From positions 62,001 to 126,000 of the forward strand of contig NZ_KQ033921.1 in assembly GCF_000969825.1 (NCBI RefSeq): a stretch of DNA of 64,000 bases, written 5' to 3'. The position numbers were made by a program, and so were the translations under genes. This DNA is from Parabacteroides gordonii MS-1 = DSM 23371 (GTDB lineage Bacteria; Bacteroidota; Bacteroidia; Bacteroidales; Tannerellaceae). The notes beneath the pieces are model-generated. The model was not told the DNA's origin and did not search any database. It saw nothing but the letters and a program-made list of their open reading frames with translations. This document shows, one piece after another, positions 49,757 to 58,150 of this stretch (position 1 is the first letter of the stretch; each line of letters starts with the position of its first letter).

Positions 49757-50806
49757 ATGGCTAAAAAGCACTCATTATCTGTTGAAAACATAGATCAGGT
49801 TGCTATTGATTTTATAGCGACAAAACCTTCATATTCAATCAAAATAACAGATTGCCAAGAAGGTAAATTAAAAAAAATAGCAATAACTCATAATAAGGAA
49901 ACTGGTATCTTAAACTGTTTTATTAATGGCGGGCAAGTTTCTTATAGTACGCAAGGAAAAGCACATTTAAAAGGAATATGTGAAGAATGTTGGAACGTTA
50001 TCCTTCAAAATACTTCAATTCCTTGCCCTGATAAGAAAAGCTTTACGGCAAAAGGAATAAGTGAAGAAGATTTTGATGCTTTTATAGATGTATTATCGGA
50101 AAGTGATGAAATCGAAATAACTACGGTCAATACAGATAACAATCCTGCTATCAGGAACCAATATCATTTAAAGGGGAAATATGATGCCAAGGTATCTATT
50201 ATTTTTTATAATAATGGGACTTTATTTTTACAGGGAGCTGTAACAGCTTTTTATATTGAGCTTATTACAGAAATAATGGAGACAATATCTTCTGTTCCAA
50301 CCGAAGTAATGGAAGACTTCTTGGCTATTCAACCTTTAGTAGGATGTGTGATAGAAAAAGATTTGAATAAGCATTTCACGAAAACTGAAAACATTGAAGG
50401 AAGTATTCTTGAAGATTTTCTGAAAACATCTATTGCTCTTGCTAACTCCGGTGTTGTGGTTGATGATTACGGGTGTTATACATTCGGTATAATGAAGGCT
50501 TTGGATGGCTTGATTAGCAAAAGACTCTTGGAAGACGCACCGGATTTTAAAGATTATGGTACATATTTTGAGAGAGGTAAAGATGGAAACTACCATTTTT
50601 TGGAGAATGTGGGAACTTACAATGGTAATCCCTCGTTAAAAAGAGCATTGGAAAAGGCGTATGACTTTTATAACAAGAATCGGCATACAACTTTCCATAT
50701 TGATCGCAGGAACTTAGAAACAAGCAGAACCTTATATTATGATGAAGCGGTGAACATAATAAAGGATGGACTTGTTATTATAAATGACTTATGTACTAAT
50801 TGGTAA
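49757..50806 (+). CDS. rnlA: RnlA-family toxin (RNase LS)
   Basis: 349 residues, as in E. coli RnlA. Two N-terminal TBP-like units (~10-90 and ~95-175) precede the C-terminal HEPN-type domain. That domain contains DYGTYFERGKDGNYHF, AYDFYNKNRHTTFHIDRRN (R309-x4-H314, the HEPN catalytic pattern) and a final VNIIKDGLVIINDLC, closely following the RnlA order. RnlA degrades mRNA when its antitoxin is lost, for example on phage infection. AT-rich cargo, unlike its ICE surroundings. Confidence 0.88.
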   Translation: MAKKHSLSVENIDQVAIDFIATKPSYSIKITDCQEGKLKKIAITHNKETGILNCFINGGQVSYSTQGKAHLKGICEECWNVILQNTSIPCPDKKSFTAKGISEEDFDAFIDVLSESDEIEITTVNTDNNPAIRNQYHLKGKYDAKVSIIFYNNGTLFLQGAVTAFYIELITEIMETISSVPTEVMEDFLAIQPLVGCVIEKDLNKHFTKTENIEGSILEDFLKTSIALANSGVVVDDYGCYTFGIMKALDGLISKRLLEDAPDFKDYGTYFERGKDGNYHFLENVGTYNGNPSLKRALEKAYDFYNKNRHTTFHIDRRNLETSRTLYYDEAVNIIKDGLVIINDLCTNW

Positions 50807-50810
50807 AGAA

Positions 50811-51197
50811 ATGAAGACAAAAGATTATCAAATAATCTCTTTAGGAGAACGAAGTTTTTTAGTAGTAGTTCTGTCATTGGAAATGACGGATTACTATTGG
50901 ACTGCTCTCCAATCAGAATTGGCAAAATATAATGTTGCCGATGCTGAAGTTTATTTTGATTTTCTATACCGTAACGGATTAAAAAATAGATTTTTCAAAA
51001 CTAAGCTCATGGGAGTTAGTCTATTGAATAATTCTTTGAGAAAATGTAAAGCTACACAAGAGTGTATTAGTGCTTCTGATAAATTCTTTACTTTGCATAA
51101 GGATGTGATTGAACATAGCGTATTATCGTCTATTCAAAAAACATTCTTTAGAAAGAAATTAGACAGAACTAATATTCTTCCGACAAATGTACTTTAA
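50811..51197 (+). CDS. rnlB: RnlB-family antitoxin
   Basis: 128 residues from the ATG at 50811, 4 bp after the rnlA stop. SFLVVVLSLEMTDYYWTALQ, VYFDFLYRNGLKNRFFKTKL and KDVIEHSVLSSIQKTFF follow the RnlB layout (123 residues in E. coli). It neutralises the RnlA RNase. The gene order toxin-antitoxin is as in E. coli. A strong hairpin terminator follows. Confidence 0.82.
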   Translation: MKTKDYQIISLGERSFLVVVLSLEMTDYYWTALQSELAKYNVADAEVYFDFLYRNGLKNRFFKTKLMGVSLLNNSLRKCKATQECISASDKFFTLHKDVIEHSVLSSIQKTFFRKKLDRTNILPTNVL

Positions 51198-51223
51198 CAT
51201 TATAAAGGAATTAATATATTAGA

Positions 51224-51254
51224 ACAAAAGGTGCATCATTGATGCACCTTTTGT
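51224..51254 (+). terminator. Hairpin terminator of rnlAB
   Basis: ACAAAAGGTGCATCA, one base, TGATGCACCTTTTGT: a 15-bp perfect inverted repeat whose right arm ends in TTTTGTTT, starting 26 bp after rnlB. Confidence 0.75.
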
Positions 51255-51300
51255 TTATACTTCAAATTTAGGCATCAGTAAGACCTAAATTCAACATATC

Positions 51301-51331
51301 TTTGTCATTCCAACTATTTCCGTTATCTTTG
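51301..51331 (+). promoter_or_regulatory. Full Bacteroides promoter without a gene
   Basis: TTTG (51301-51304), exactly 19 bases, then TATCTTTG (51324-51331), a complete match to the TTTG-N19-TAnnTTTG consensus. The -33 box is itself part of another TATCTTTG (51297-51304). Confidence 0.65.
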
Positions 51332-51337
51332 CACCAG

Positions 51338-51440
51338 TAGAACCTGCCAAGCCTCTTGATAATGCTCAAATCGGCGGGTCGTTTTTTTATAACCCGTCAT
51401 CCTTTCCTGAATGACCCAAGCCACTTTTCAGTGGCTTTTT
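51338..51440 (+). ncRNA. Candidate small RNA, RteR-like by position
   Basis: About 100 nt lie between a consensus promoter and an intrinsic terminator (AAGCCACT, TTTC, AGTGGCTT, TTT at 51418-51440), with no ORF. An internal hairpin pairs GGCGGGT (51373-51379) with ACCCGTC (51392-51398). CTnDOT makes a ~90-nt RNA, RteR, from the region beyond exc, which represses the tra operon. Position and size agree, but the sequence identity is unchecked. Confidence 0.5.
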
Positions 51441-51445
51441 GCATT

Positions 51446-51937
51446 TCATGGGCATACCCTTCCGTACACCGTCCGGATTTTCCCGTCCTCCAATACCTTG
51501 CTCGACCGCACGATCCACGTCCTGCCATCATTCAGCCCGCACTCCAGTGCCTTCTCGCCGCCGCCGACCAGTACCGGCACGGTTATCACCACGATTTCGT
51601 CCGCCAGCCCGTTATCCAAGAGCAAAGCCCCGGTTTCCGCTCCGTAAGCCGTTACCGTACCTTCGCCGTCCGCTTTTATTCCCCGCAGTTCCGCTGCCGC
51701 ATCCCCTGTAACAAACCGCACCCGTTCCTTCTCCGTCAGGTCAATACAGCCGTCCGTCACGACCAAAGTCTCTTTTGCCGTGAGCGGCCAGCCCAGATGG
51801 TTCAGGTAAATGCGCAGGTAGGTTTCCTCGTCGATCAGCACGCAGCCGGAGGCGTCCACCGCCGTATCGAAATACTTGTCCGATCTGACCGGACAACCGT
51901 CAATGGATTGGTACACGTGCAAGGTAATCTGTTTCAT
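51446..51937 (-). CDS. RibD C-terminal/dihydrofolate-reductase-like protein
   Basis: 163 residues. MKQITLHVYQSIDGCPVRSD start, LVVTDGCIDL middle, and the late ADEIVVITVPVLVGGGEKAL match the RibD-C/DHFR-like fold, where the last segment binds NADPH. The catalytic role is unknown; it may be an accessory reductase carried as cargo. It is convergent with the small-RNA unit and transcribed toward it. Confidence 0.78.
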   Translation of the reverse strand: MKQITLHVYQSIDGCPVRSDKYFDTAVDASGCVLIDEETYLRIYLNHLGWPLTAKETLVVTDGCIDLTEKERVRFVTGDAAAELRGIKADGEGTVTAYGAETGALLLDNGLADEIVVITVPVLVGGGEKALECGLNDGRTWIVRSSKVLEDGKIRTVYGRVCP

Positions 51938-52347
51938 ATCAATGTGTTTTTAAGGATTATGTCCGCCTCGCACCCAAAAGAACAGCGTGAACTCACGCTA
52001 TTCCGAAGTAAAGGTACTGGTATTACCCGATAAGCAGAATAGGCAAGCCCACGCCGTATAAGCATACAGCATGAACATTGCGCCATTCGTCTTGCTTATC
52101 AAAAATTACCAGTTTTTTACTTCAAGACGTTCAGCGAACGTACAATATGTATATCAATCCCCGCCTGCTTCCAAGCCGGGCATGAATCTTCTATGTCACG
52201 ACAGCGACCGTGCCCGAAAGCACCGCCTTCTGTCTTCGTGCGAACAAAGATACGGAAACTTCCCGAATAACAAAACAATAGCCCCGCCTAATCTCACGAT
52301 CCGGCAGGGCTTCATCCACTAAAAGCACCGTCAGAAAAATGTCATTC
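51938..52347. other. Noncoding region with an imperfect inverted repeat
   Basis: 410 bp with no supported gene. AGTAAAGGTACTGGTA..GATAAGCA (52007-52036) is mirrored by TTGCTTATC..TTACCAG..TTTACT (52092-52121). The two arms could be protein-binding sites or a remnant of an insertion. Confidence 0.45.
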
Positions 52348-52707
52348 TCACGGGAACAGCCCCCTTTTCCTGCGCCTTTCCTCTTTCCGGGCTTCCTTCT
52401 CCTTGCGTTTCGCAGCCCGTTCCTCCACGTCGGCGAAACGGGTGCGGATGAACTCGTGCACGTCCTTCGTGCGGTAGAACACCTTGCCGCTGATGGTGAA
52501 GTACGGCAGCACCCCGATGGCACGGTAGCGTTGCAGCGTGCGGATGCCCACCTTCAGCAGCAGGCACAGGTCTTGGTTGTCCAGCACCTCCTCGCCGTCG
52601 AGCGTGTTGTTCTTCTTCAGCACCCTTTCCAGCAATTTCTCCGTCCGGTCGAAGCGTTCCATGATGCGCTCCATCCAGCCCTCAAACTCTTCCCTGTCCG
52701 TGTACAT
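52348..52707 (-). CDS. Helix-turn-helix protein, Xis-like
   Basis: 119 residues. An N-terminal helix (ERIMERFDRTEKLLERVLKK), then a MerR/excisionase-type HTH (DNQDLCLLLKVGIRTLQRYR, GVLPYFTISGKVFYRTKDV) and a basic tail (KEKEARKEERRRKRG). This is the kind of small protein (Xis2c/Xis2d) that controls excision in CTnDOT. Its start overlaps the primase-like gene's stop by 26 bp. Confidence 0.78.
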   Translation of the reverse strand: MYTDREEFEGWMERIMERFDRTEKLLERVLKKNNTLDGEEVLDNQDLCLLLKVGIRTLQRYRAIGVLPYFTISGKVFYRTKDVHEFIRTRFADVEERAAKRKEKEARKEERRRKRGLFP

Positions 52708-54781
52708 AGCAGTCGCCCTCCTTTTCGATGATTTCCTTTTCCCGCATATAGCGGATGTAGCCTTTCGCCGTCCGTTCCTTCACTTCCAGCATCTCCTGTA
52801 TCAGCTCGCACAGTTCGATGTAGCCGTACTTCTCCTGCCGGGCGAACGCCTCCCGTGCCATCTCCGCCAGCTCCTTCTCCTTGCGCTTCTCTTTCTCCGC
52901 CCTCGGCTTCTCGCCCACATAGACGGGCATCCCGGCTTGCTTGTCCCATCTGAACTGCATCAGCGGAATATCCAGCGGGCTGCCGTCCCTGACCTTCAAC
53001 GCCTTCACCACCGACACCTCCGGGTTTTCGTCCTTCTCGATGGAGAGGATGGCGGCGGACTTGCGTTGCAGCTCGCTGCCGAGGTGTCCCCGCAGTTTCA
53101 GTCCGTTCGGCACGAAATGCACCACGGCGGCGATGCACGTGCGGTAGATTCCCGCCAGCCGGTAGATCTCGTCAATCAGCGCCACGCTCTCCGCCTCGTC
53201 GTTGGCGCAGCGGATCAGGTCCGCCACCCCGTCGATGACGACCAGATGGATGCCCCCGTGCAGGTAGTGGTACCGGTCCATGCTCTGCACGATGGCGGTC
53301 AACCGCTCGCTTCTCGACATCCCCGTCAGGCAGTACACGTGCAGGTACTCCGGCATCCGCTCACGCCCGGCACGGCGCAGCAGCCGCCCCGTGTTCTTGT
53401 GGAGCTGTTGCTCGCTCTGTTCCGTGTCGTAGAGCAGCACCGCACGCCCCTTGCGGTTCGGTTCCACCCGCACCCCCAAGAGATCGGCGTCCGTCTCCCG
53501 TTCCATGATCGCCCCGGCGACCAGTGCGGCGGTGTAGTTGCTCTTGCCCGTCCCTTCACCGCCCGTGATGCAGAGGATATTCTCTTCCGAGCCTAACGGC
53601 ACGTCCCCGGCGGTAACGATGGCGACCGCCTGTTCGGGCGGGTGGTCATAGTCGATCTCGCACGATTTCAGCATCGCCAGCGTGTCCCCGTACAGCGTGT
53701 CGAGCAGTTTCAGGAACAGCCCCATCAGCTCCTCCCTCGTGTGCCCGGCTTTGAAGTAGTCCGTCACGTCCTTCTCCGCCTTCGTCCCCGGCAGCGGCAG
53801 CACCAGCCGTTTCACCCCGTACTCCGCCAGTTGCGCACGGTGCTTCTCCGAGCATTCCAGCCCCGTCTTGTCCGTGTCGTACAGCAGCACGATGTGCTTG
53901 AAGCGATAGACCAGCTTGCGCACGGTCTTCGCCGGGATGACCGAGGTCTCCGAGTTGAAGCAGATGGCGTGGAAGCCGTGCGCCGCCAGCGTCAGCACGT
54001 CCTTCTCGCCGCCCGTGAGGAAGAGCAGGTCGCCCTTCGAGGGCAGTTGCTCCAGCCCGAAGCAGTAGTTGTCGCCCGTGTGCCCGCCATAGACGAAGCG
54101 CACCTCCGACATCGGGCGATAGACCTTCACGCCCCATTTCCCCCTGTACCCGAACATCGGTTCCGCCGGGGTGGAGCTGAAGCCGAACGCCTTGCCCTCC
54201 CTCGTCTCGCCCCGGTACTCGGCGAGCGATATCGTCCCGTAGCGGCGCAGCACCTCCACGGTGATGCCCGATGCGCCCCAGTAGGCAAGCTCCCCCTCGG
54301 TGAAGGGCTTCTCCGCCGCCCGGTAGGGCTTCGGCTCGGGACGGTCGGCGGACACTGCCGCCTCTTCCGTGTCCGTTCCGGCTTCCCCGGCACCGCCGCC
54401 CCTTGCGCCCGTTACGGGCCGCAATCTCCGGCAGCCCCCGGTTCCTACCGTCCCGTCGGTCGGGATGTCCCCGTCCAGTCCGAGGCACAGCTCCCGGTCG
54501 ATGGTGTGCAGCACCTCCACGAAGTCGGCGGCGTTCCGGCAGTCCAGCCCTTTCAGCTTCGCCACGAGGAAGAAACAGTCGCCCGAATAGTCCCCGTTGC
54601 CGAAGTCCTTCATCCGGTACGTACCGCTCCGGCGGTCGTAATACACGTTGCACGAAGCCTTGCTGTCGGCGTACAGCGGGTTCAGGAAGTTCCTGCCCAC
54701 CCGCCACTTCACGGGCAGGTAGTGGCGGAACACGTCCAGCCCGTTACTGGTTCTTGCCAGCACTTCTTCCTTTCTTACCAT
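52682..54781 (-). CDS. TOPRIM primase-ATPase fusion protein
   Basis: 699 residues. The N-terminal part resembles a degenerate CHC2 zinc-binding primase domain (NPLYADSKASCNVYYDRRSG). A TOPRIM domain follows with GGEKD and YDTDKTG. A RecA-like ATPase has Walker A GGEGTGKS and Walker B VVIDGVADL. A winged-helix-like C-terminus ends the protein. It probably primes or unwinds DNA during ICE replication or establishment. Both ends overlap HTH genes, indicating a tight three-gene operon. Confidence 0.8.
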   Translation of the reverse strand: MVRKEEVLARTSNGLDVFRHYLPVKWRVGRNFLNPLYADSKASCNVYYDRRSGTYRMKDFGNGDYSGDCFFLVAKLKGLDCRNAADFVEVLHTIDRELCLGLDGDIPTDGTVGTGGCRRLRPVTGARGGGAGEAGTDTEEAAVSADRPEPKPYRAAEKPFTEGELAYWGASGITVEVLRRYGTISLAEYRGETREGKAFGFSSTPAEPMFGYRGKWGVKVYRPMSEVRFVYGGHTGDNYCFGLEQLPSKGDLLFLTGGEKDVLTLAAHGFHAICFNSETSVIPAKTVRKLVYRFKHIVLLYDTDKTGLECSEKHRAQLAEYGVKRLVLPLPGTKAEKDVTDYFKAGHTREELMGLFLKLLDTLYGDTLAMLKSCEIDYDHPPEQAVAIVTAGDVPLGSEENILCITGGEGTGKSNYTAALVAGAIMERETDADLLGVRVEPNRKGRAVLLYDTEQSEQQLHKNTGRLLRRAGRERMPEYLHVYCLTGMSRSERLTAIVQSMDRYHYLHGGIHLVVIDGVADLIRCANDEAESVALIDEIYRLAGIYRTCIAAVVHFVPNGLKLRGHLGSELQRKSAAILSIEKDENPEVSVVKALKVRDGSPLDIPLMQFRWDKQAGMPVYVGEKPRAEKEKRKEKELAEMAREAFARQEKYGYIELCELIQEMLEVKERTAKGYIRYMREKEIIEKEGDCYVHGQGRV

Positions 54782-55184
54782 AGCTGCCGTTTTTTCGGTT
54801 ATGCAGGGGATGTTCCGCTATCATCCGGTCGATCTTGGCGGCGGGCGTCTCCACCATCCACCGCTCACGCAGGCTCTCGACAGCCTGCCGGGGATAGCGT
54901 ATCTGCCGCCCAATCATCGAATAGGGGACGATGTTCTTCTGGCGGTAGCGTTGCAGGGTGCGGTGGCTGATGTCCAGCGCCTCGCACACCTCCTTGTGCG
55001 TCATCCACTTCGGGTCGGCTTTCCGTCCCTTGGTCGCAGGGCTTTCCGCTTCCTCTTTCCGTTTGCGCTCCGTTTCCTCCCGGTTCCGGGATTCCTCCAC
55101 GTAGGCGGTTATCTTCTCGATCTTCTCCACGAGCAGGCGGTAGGCGTTGCTCTCGATGGTCATTATTTCCATTGTCGTACTCAT
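54744..55184 (-). CDS. Helix-turn-helix protein, Xis-like
   Basis: 146 residues from the ATG at 55184 (MSTTMEIMTIESNAYRLLVE); the frame to 55406 is discounted. A coiled-coil-like N-terminus precedes the HTH WMTHKEVCEALDISHRTLQR..KNIVPYSMIGRQIRYPRQ, the same type as the 52348 gene. It overlaps the downstream primase-like gene by 38 bp. A regulator or excision factor is likely. Confidence 0.78.
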   Translation of the reverse strand: MSTTMEIMTIESNAYRLLVEKIEKITAYVEESRNREETERKRKEEAESPATKGRKADPKWMTHKEVCEALDISHRTLQRYRQKNIVPYSMIGRQIRYPRQAVESLRERWMVETPAAKIDRMIAEHPLHNRKNGSYGKKGRSAGKNQ

Positions 55185-55329
55185 TTTTAGGTTTCTGCCG
55201 CAAATGTCGCCCGATTCGCCGGTTTTTCCTGCCACTATATCAGCACCTTGGCAAAGATTTTTTTTCGGGGCGCATTTTCGCCCTTCCTGCCGTTCCGGGC
55301 GGTAAAAAGGACCGAAACGGGGTAAAAAA

Positions 55330-55367
55330 GAGCGTCCGAAAGGCTCTTTCCAGCCCTTCGGACGCTC
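55330..55367. repeat. Hairpin between rteC and the HTH operon
   Basis: GAGCGTCCGAA (55330-55340) and TTCGGACGCTC (55357-55367): an 11-bp perfect stem. Read in the minus direction it lies 44 bp after the rteC stop and could terminate rteC. Confidence 0.6.
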
Positions 55368-55410
55368 CCTTCCCGTGTCCTGCCGTCTCTGCCACCCCGT
55401 TGCCAACTTG

Positions 55411-56247
55411 CTACCGGCTATCCATGTCCCGCATCTTTTTCAGCAGCCTCTCCTTCATCTCGTCCAAGAACGCCGTCGGGTTCTGTTGCCCCCGCAGCCT
55501 GCCGAAAGCGTGGTACACGTTGCCCAGATCCACGTGGAAATGCTTCTCGAACAGCGCAGCCAGCTCGCCGATCTCGGCGTTGCCCTCGTCCACGCTTCCC
55601 GTCACGTGTATGCCATAGACGAGCAGTATGGCGGCAACCTTCGTGTTCGTCCAGCGGTGTTCCTTCTCCGGCACGGCTTCCGTCTCCGTCCCCTGCGCCG
55701 CACGCTCCATCCGGCGGCTCAGGTGTACCAGCAGCATCTCCACCGAGATCAGCCGTGCCGCCAGTATGTCGTAGCCCGTGGAGAACTCCGCCTCCTCGTC
55801 CAGCACGAAGCTGCCGCTCTCGGGGCTTAGCTCGCCCTTCGCCCGCAGGAAATAGTAGCTGTCCCGGTACGTCGCCCCGCTGTGGTAATACTGGTAAAAG
55901 GGCAGGTAGCGTTCCATCATCCGCTCGGCACGCTCCATCGCCTTGCGGTAGTACGGTTCGGCGACACGCAGGCAGGCGGGGCAGCCGCTCTCTATCTGGT
56001 ACACCCGGTAATAGTACAGCAGCCTGCCCGTCAGGGCGGGCTTGTAATACTTGAAGTAGAGGATCTCCTTCGCGTCCCCGGCGAACGGATGGGCGAGGGC
56101 GTACTCCTTCAGTTCCCGGTTCTTGCCTTTCAGGTACGAGACCATCTCACGGCAGACGCATATCACCTCCTTGCCGTCCATGCCGGGGGCTGTGGTCGCC
56201 ATGCGCTGATCCACCTCCTTCAGCAGCCCGTTAAAATATTCTTCCAT
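55411..56247 (-). CDS. rteC: RteC regulator of ICE excision
   Basis: 278 residues matching the RteC family: an N-terminal helical domain (ILYFKYYKPALTGRLLYYYR, CPACLRVAEPYYRKAMERAE), then a C-terminal HTH-like domain (HRWTNTKVAAILLVYGIHVT, VYHAFGRLRGQQNPTAFLDE). In CTnDOT RteC activates the excision operon. The tetQ-rteA-rteB part of that cascade is not in this window, so its inducer is unclear. Confidence 0.85.
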   Translation of the reverse strand: MEEYFNGLLKEVDQRMATTAPGMDGKEVICVCREMVSYLKGKNRELKEYALAHPFAGDAKEILYFKYYKPALTGRLLYYYRVYQIESGCPACLRVAEPYYRKAMERAERMMERYLPFYQYYHSGATYRDSYYFLRAKGELSPESGSFVLDEEAEFSTGYDILAARLISVEMLLVHLSRRMERAAQGTETEAVPEKEHRWTNTKVAAILLVYGIHVTGSVDEGNAEIGELAALFEKHFHVDLGNVYHAFGRLRGQQNPTAFLDEMKERLLKKMRDMDSR

Positions 56248-56394
56248 ATAAATCTTGTTTCATGTTGTTTATAAGGGCGCAAAGTTAGCGGACGGCAGGG
56301 AAACGGACGTTCTGAATCCTCACCGCCGGATTCGGATTGTCCGCCAATCGGCTCCGGACGGTCGGTTTTTCACGGCAGGGCTGGAAAAGGGAGG

Positions 56395-57240
56395 CTAAAC
56401 TGTACGGGCGCACCGGGCGATTTCACGGATTTCGGCAGGAGTAGCCTTCAGGTGCTTCTTGCAGAAGTCCCACAGGTAGCTCGGAGTGGCGAAGCCGCAC
56501 ACGTCGGCAATCTCTTGAAGGGGCATGTCCGTGTCCGCCAGCAGGGAGGTCACGTGCGCCTTCCGCTGTTCCGTCAGCCAGCGGTGCGGAGTGGTGTTCA
56601 GCTCCTCCTTGAAACGCCGTCCCAGCGTATTTACCGACATGGCGCATTCCCGTGCCAGTTCCTCCACGTTCTTCACCTTGGGCAGAGCCAGTGCGATTTC
56701 TTCCCGGAACGAGCAGCCCCGCAGGTGCGGCAGGTACTTTTCTACCTCCTGCAAGTCCGCCTTGCCGAACATCGGCGGTATGCCCTTGCGGTACTCGGAC
56801 GCCCGTTCACGGCGGAAGCGGAACAGCAGTCCCGCCAGACGGTTGCAGAGCACGTTCAGGTGCGGGTATTCGTCGTAGGCGTTGATGCTTGCCTGCATCC
56901 GGCAGAGGAACAGGAATCCTCCGCAGTCCCTTTCCCGGAAATACGCCTCCGCCGTTTCCAGCAGGAAGTCTGACGAGCTTCCGTGGCGGTGATAGGCGAC
57001 CAGTATCAGCAGCCCGGCTTCCTCCTTCACCCGGTACGAAAGTACGGGGTGGTGTTCCCGCAGCAGCTCCACCAGCCGCACCATCCGTCCGTTCTCCCGT
57101 GCGAGCCGTTCCGCCGCAATCCATGTCACCGGACGCTCCGCATCCGTTTGCGGCAATACCTTGCGTACCTTTTCCATCCACTCCCGCCATCCCTCCCGGA
57201 CGGCTTCATTCATTAGAATTAGTGTAAGATTCTGTTTCAT
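56395..57240 (-). CDS. AraC-family transcriptional regulator
   Basis: 281 residues. The last ~95 form the AraC domain with two HTH motifs (VEELARECAMSVNTLGRRFK and PLQEIADVCGFATPSYLWDF). The N-terminal half is a helical sensor-like region (LARENGRMVRLVELLREHHP) of unknown ligand. It is divergent from nothing and lies between rteC and the Imm17 group. It might link ICE genes to a host signal; the target is unknown. Confidence 0.88.
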   Translation of the reverse strand: MKQNLTLILMNEAVREGWREWMEKVRKVLPQTDAERPVTWIAAERLARENGRMVRLVELLREHHPVLSYRVKEEAGLLILVAYHRHGSSSDFLLETAEAYFRERDCGGFLFLCRMQASINAYDEYPHLNVLCNRLAGLLFRFRRERASEYRKGIPPMFGKADLQEVEKYLPHLRGCSFREEIALALPKVKNVEELARECAMSVNTLGRRFKEELNTTPHRWLTEQRKAHVTSLLADTDMPLQEIADVCGFATPSYLWDFCKKHLKATPAEIREIARCARTV

Positions 57241-57463
57241 TTTGTTTCAACACGATATTAAATAATACAAATCTTACACGAAATTACAAATTGTTTGCAA
57301 TAGATGTCCTGCCGACACCCCGTATCGGTCACGATATTTCCTTGAATTACAGATTCGGATTTTACTCCATAGGTTCGGATATTCAGTCGTGAAAAAACAG
57401 AAAGGCTGTGCCGGTTCCACCCGCAGAACGGCATGACAGTAAGCAGGGGGAGTCGGAAGAAGG

Positions 57464-57673
57464 TCATTCACCGGTTGGTGAGTGCGTCTTTTCAACGGGA
57501 TATTTACCGTCCCGTATCTCCTGCAACCTTTCGATCAGTGGTTGCTCCTTGGAATGGTTCTTTTGTTCGGCTATGATGAAGAACGATGCAAAACTGCCGA
57601 TAACATACAGCCGGAACAGGCATTGACCGAGCAGTTTCCGGTATTCGCCCATTGTCTCGTACTTCGCCTGCAT
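57464..57673 (-). CDS. Small protein downstream of the Imm17-like gene
   Basis: 69 residues with one short hydrophobic segment (FRLYVIGSFASFFIIAEQ) and a charged C-terminus. It lies 42 bp after the Imm17-like gene on the same strand. No family is recognised, and the reading is moderate given the length. Confidence 0.5.
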   Translation of the reverse strand: MQAKYETMGEYRKLLGQCLFRLYVIGSFASFFIIAEQKNHSKEQPLIERLQEIRDGKYPVEKTHSPTGE

Positions 57674-57715
57674 CGCTTTCAGCTTCGCAGGACGGTAATA
57701 CAGCTTTCCGCTTGC

Positions 57716-57991
57716 TTATCCCGTTACGGAGAACAGCAACAGGGCGCATCCCGCTGCGACGGCAACGATCAGCCCCAGCCAGAAACGGTAACTCCTTTCA
57801 CCCAGCGTACCCAGCCAGAAATTCCCTTCCCAACTTCCCGGACGGGAGTACGTCCACCGCCATCCGCAGACAATCCCCACGAGCCACAGCAGCAAGATTC
57901 CCGCCACGATCAGGTAGCCGTACCTCGGATGCGCCTGCAACCACTCCGGCAGACCATCCATAAACTCGCTTATCTTATCGAACCATTCCAT
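57716..57991 (-). CDS. Imm17-like membrane immunity protein
   Basis: 91 residues from the ATG at 57991 (MEWFDKISEFMDGLPEWLQA). Two transmembrane helices (YGYLIVAGILLLWLVGIVCGW and FWLGLIVAVAAGCALLLFS) with the loop GSWEGNFWLGTLGERSYRF between them fit the Imm17 pattern. It probably protects the cell envelope against a delivered toxin. It is outside both cassette arrays and lacks attC-like flanks. Confidence 0.65.
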   Translation of the reverse strand: MEWFDKISEFMDGLPEWLQAHPRYGYLIVAGILLLWLVGIVCGWRWTYSRPGSWEGNFWLGTLGERSYRFWLGLIVAVAAGCALLLFSVTG

Positions 57992-58150
57992 AGCAATAAC
58001 AGAAAAAGCCAAATTCATACCTTACGGACGAACCGTTATACCTCAAAAACAAAAATAGCGAAAAGTCCAATCACTCAAAAAGTTTCGCTGCAAAAATCTT
58101 TCCCGTGTGGAAGAAAATCATTTTATTTGCACCTATATAGCCGCAAACGT

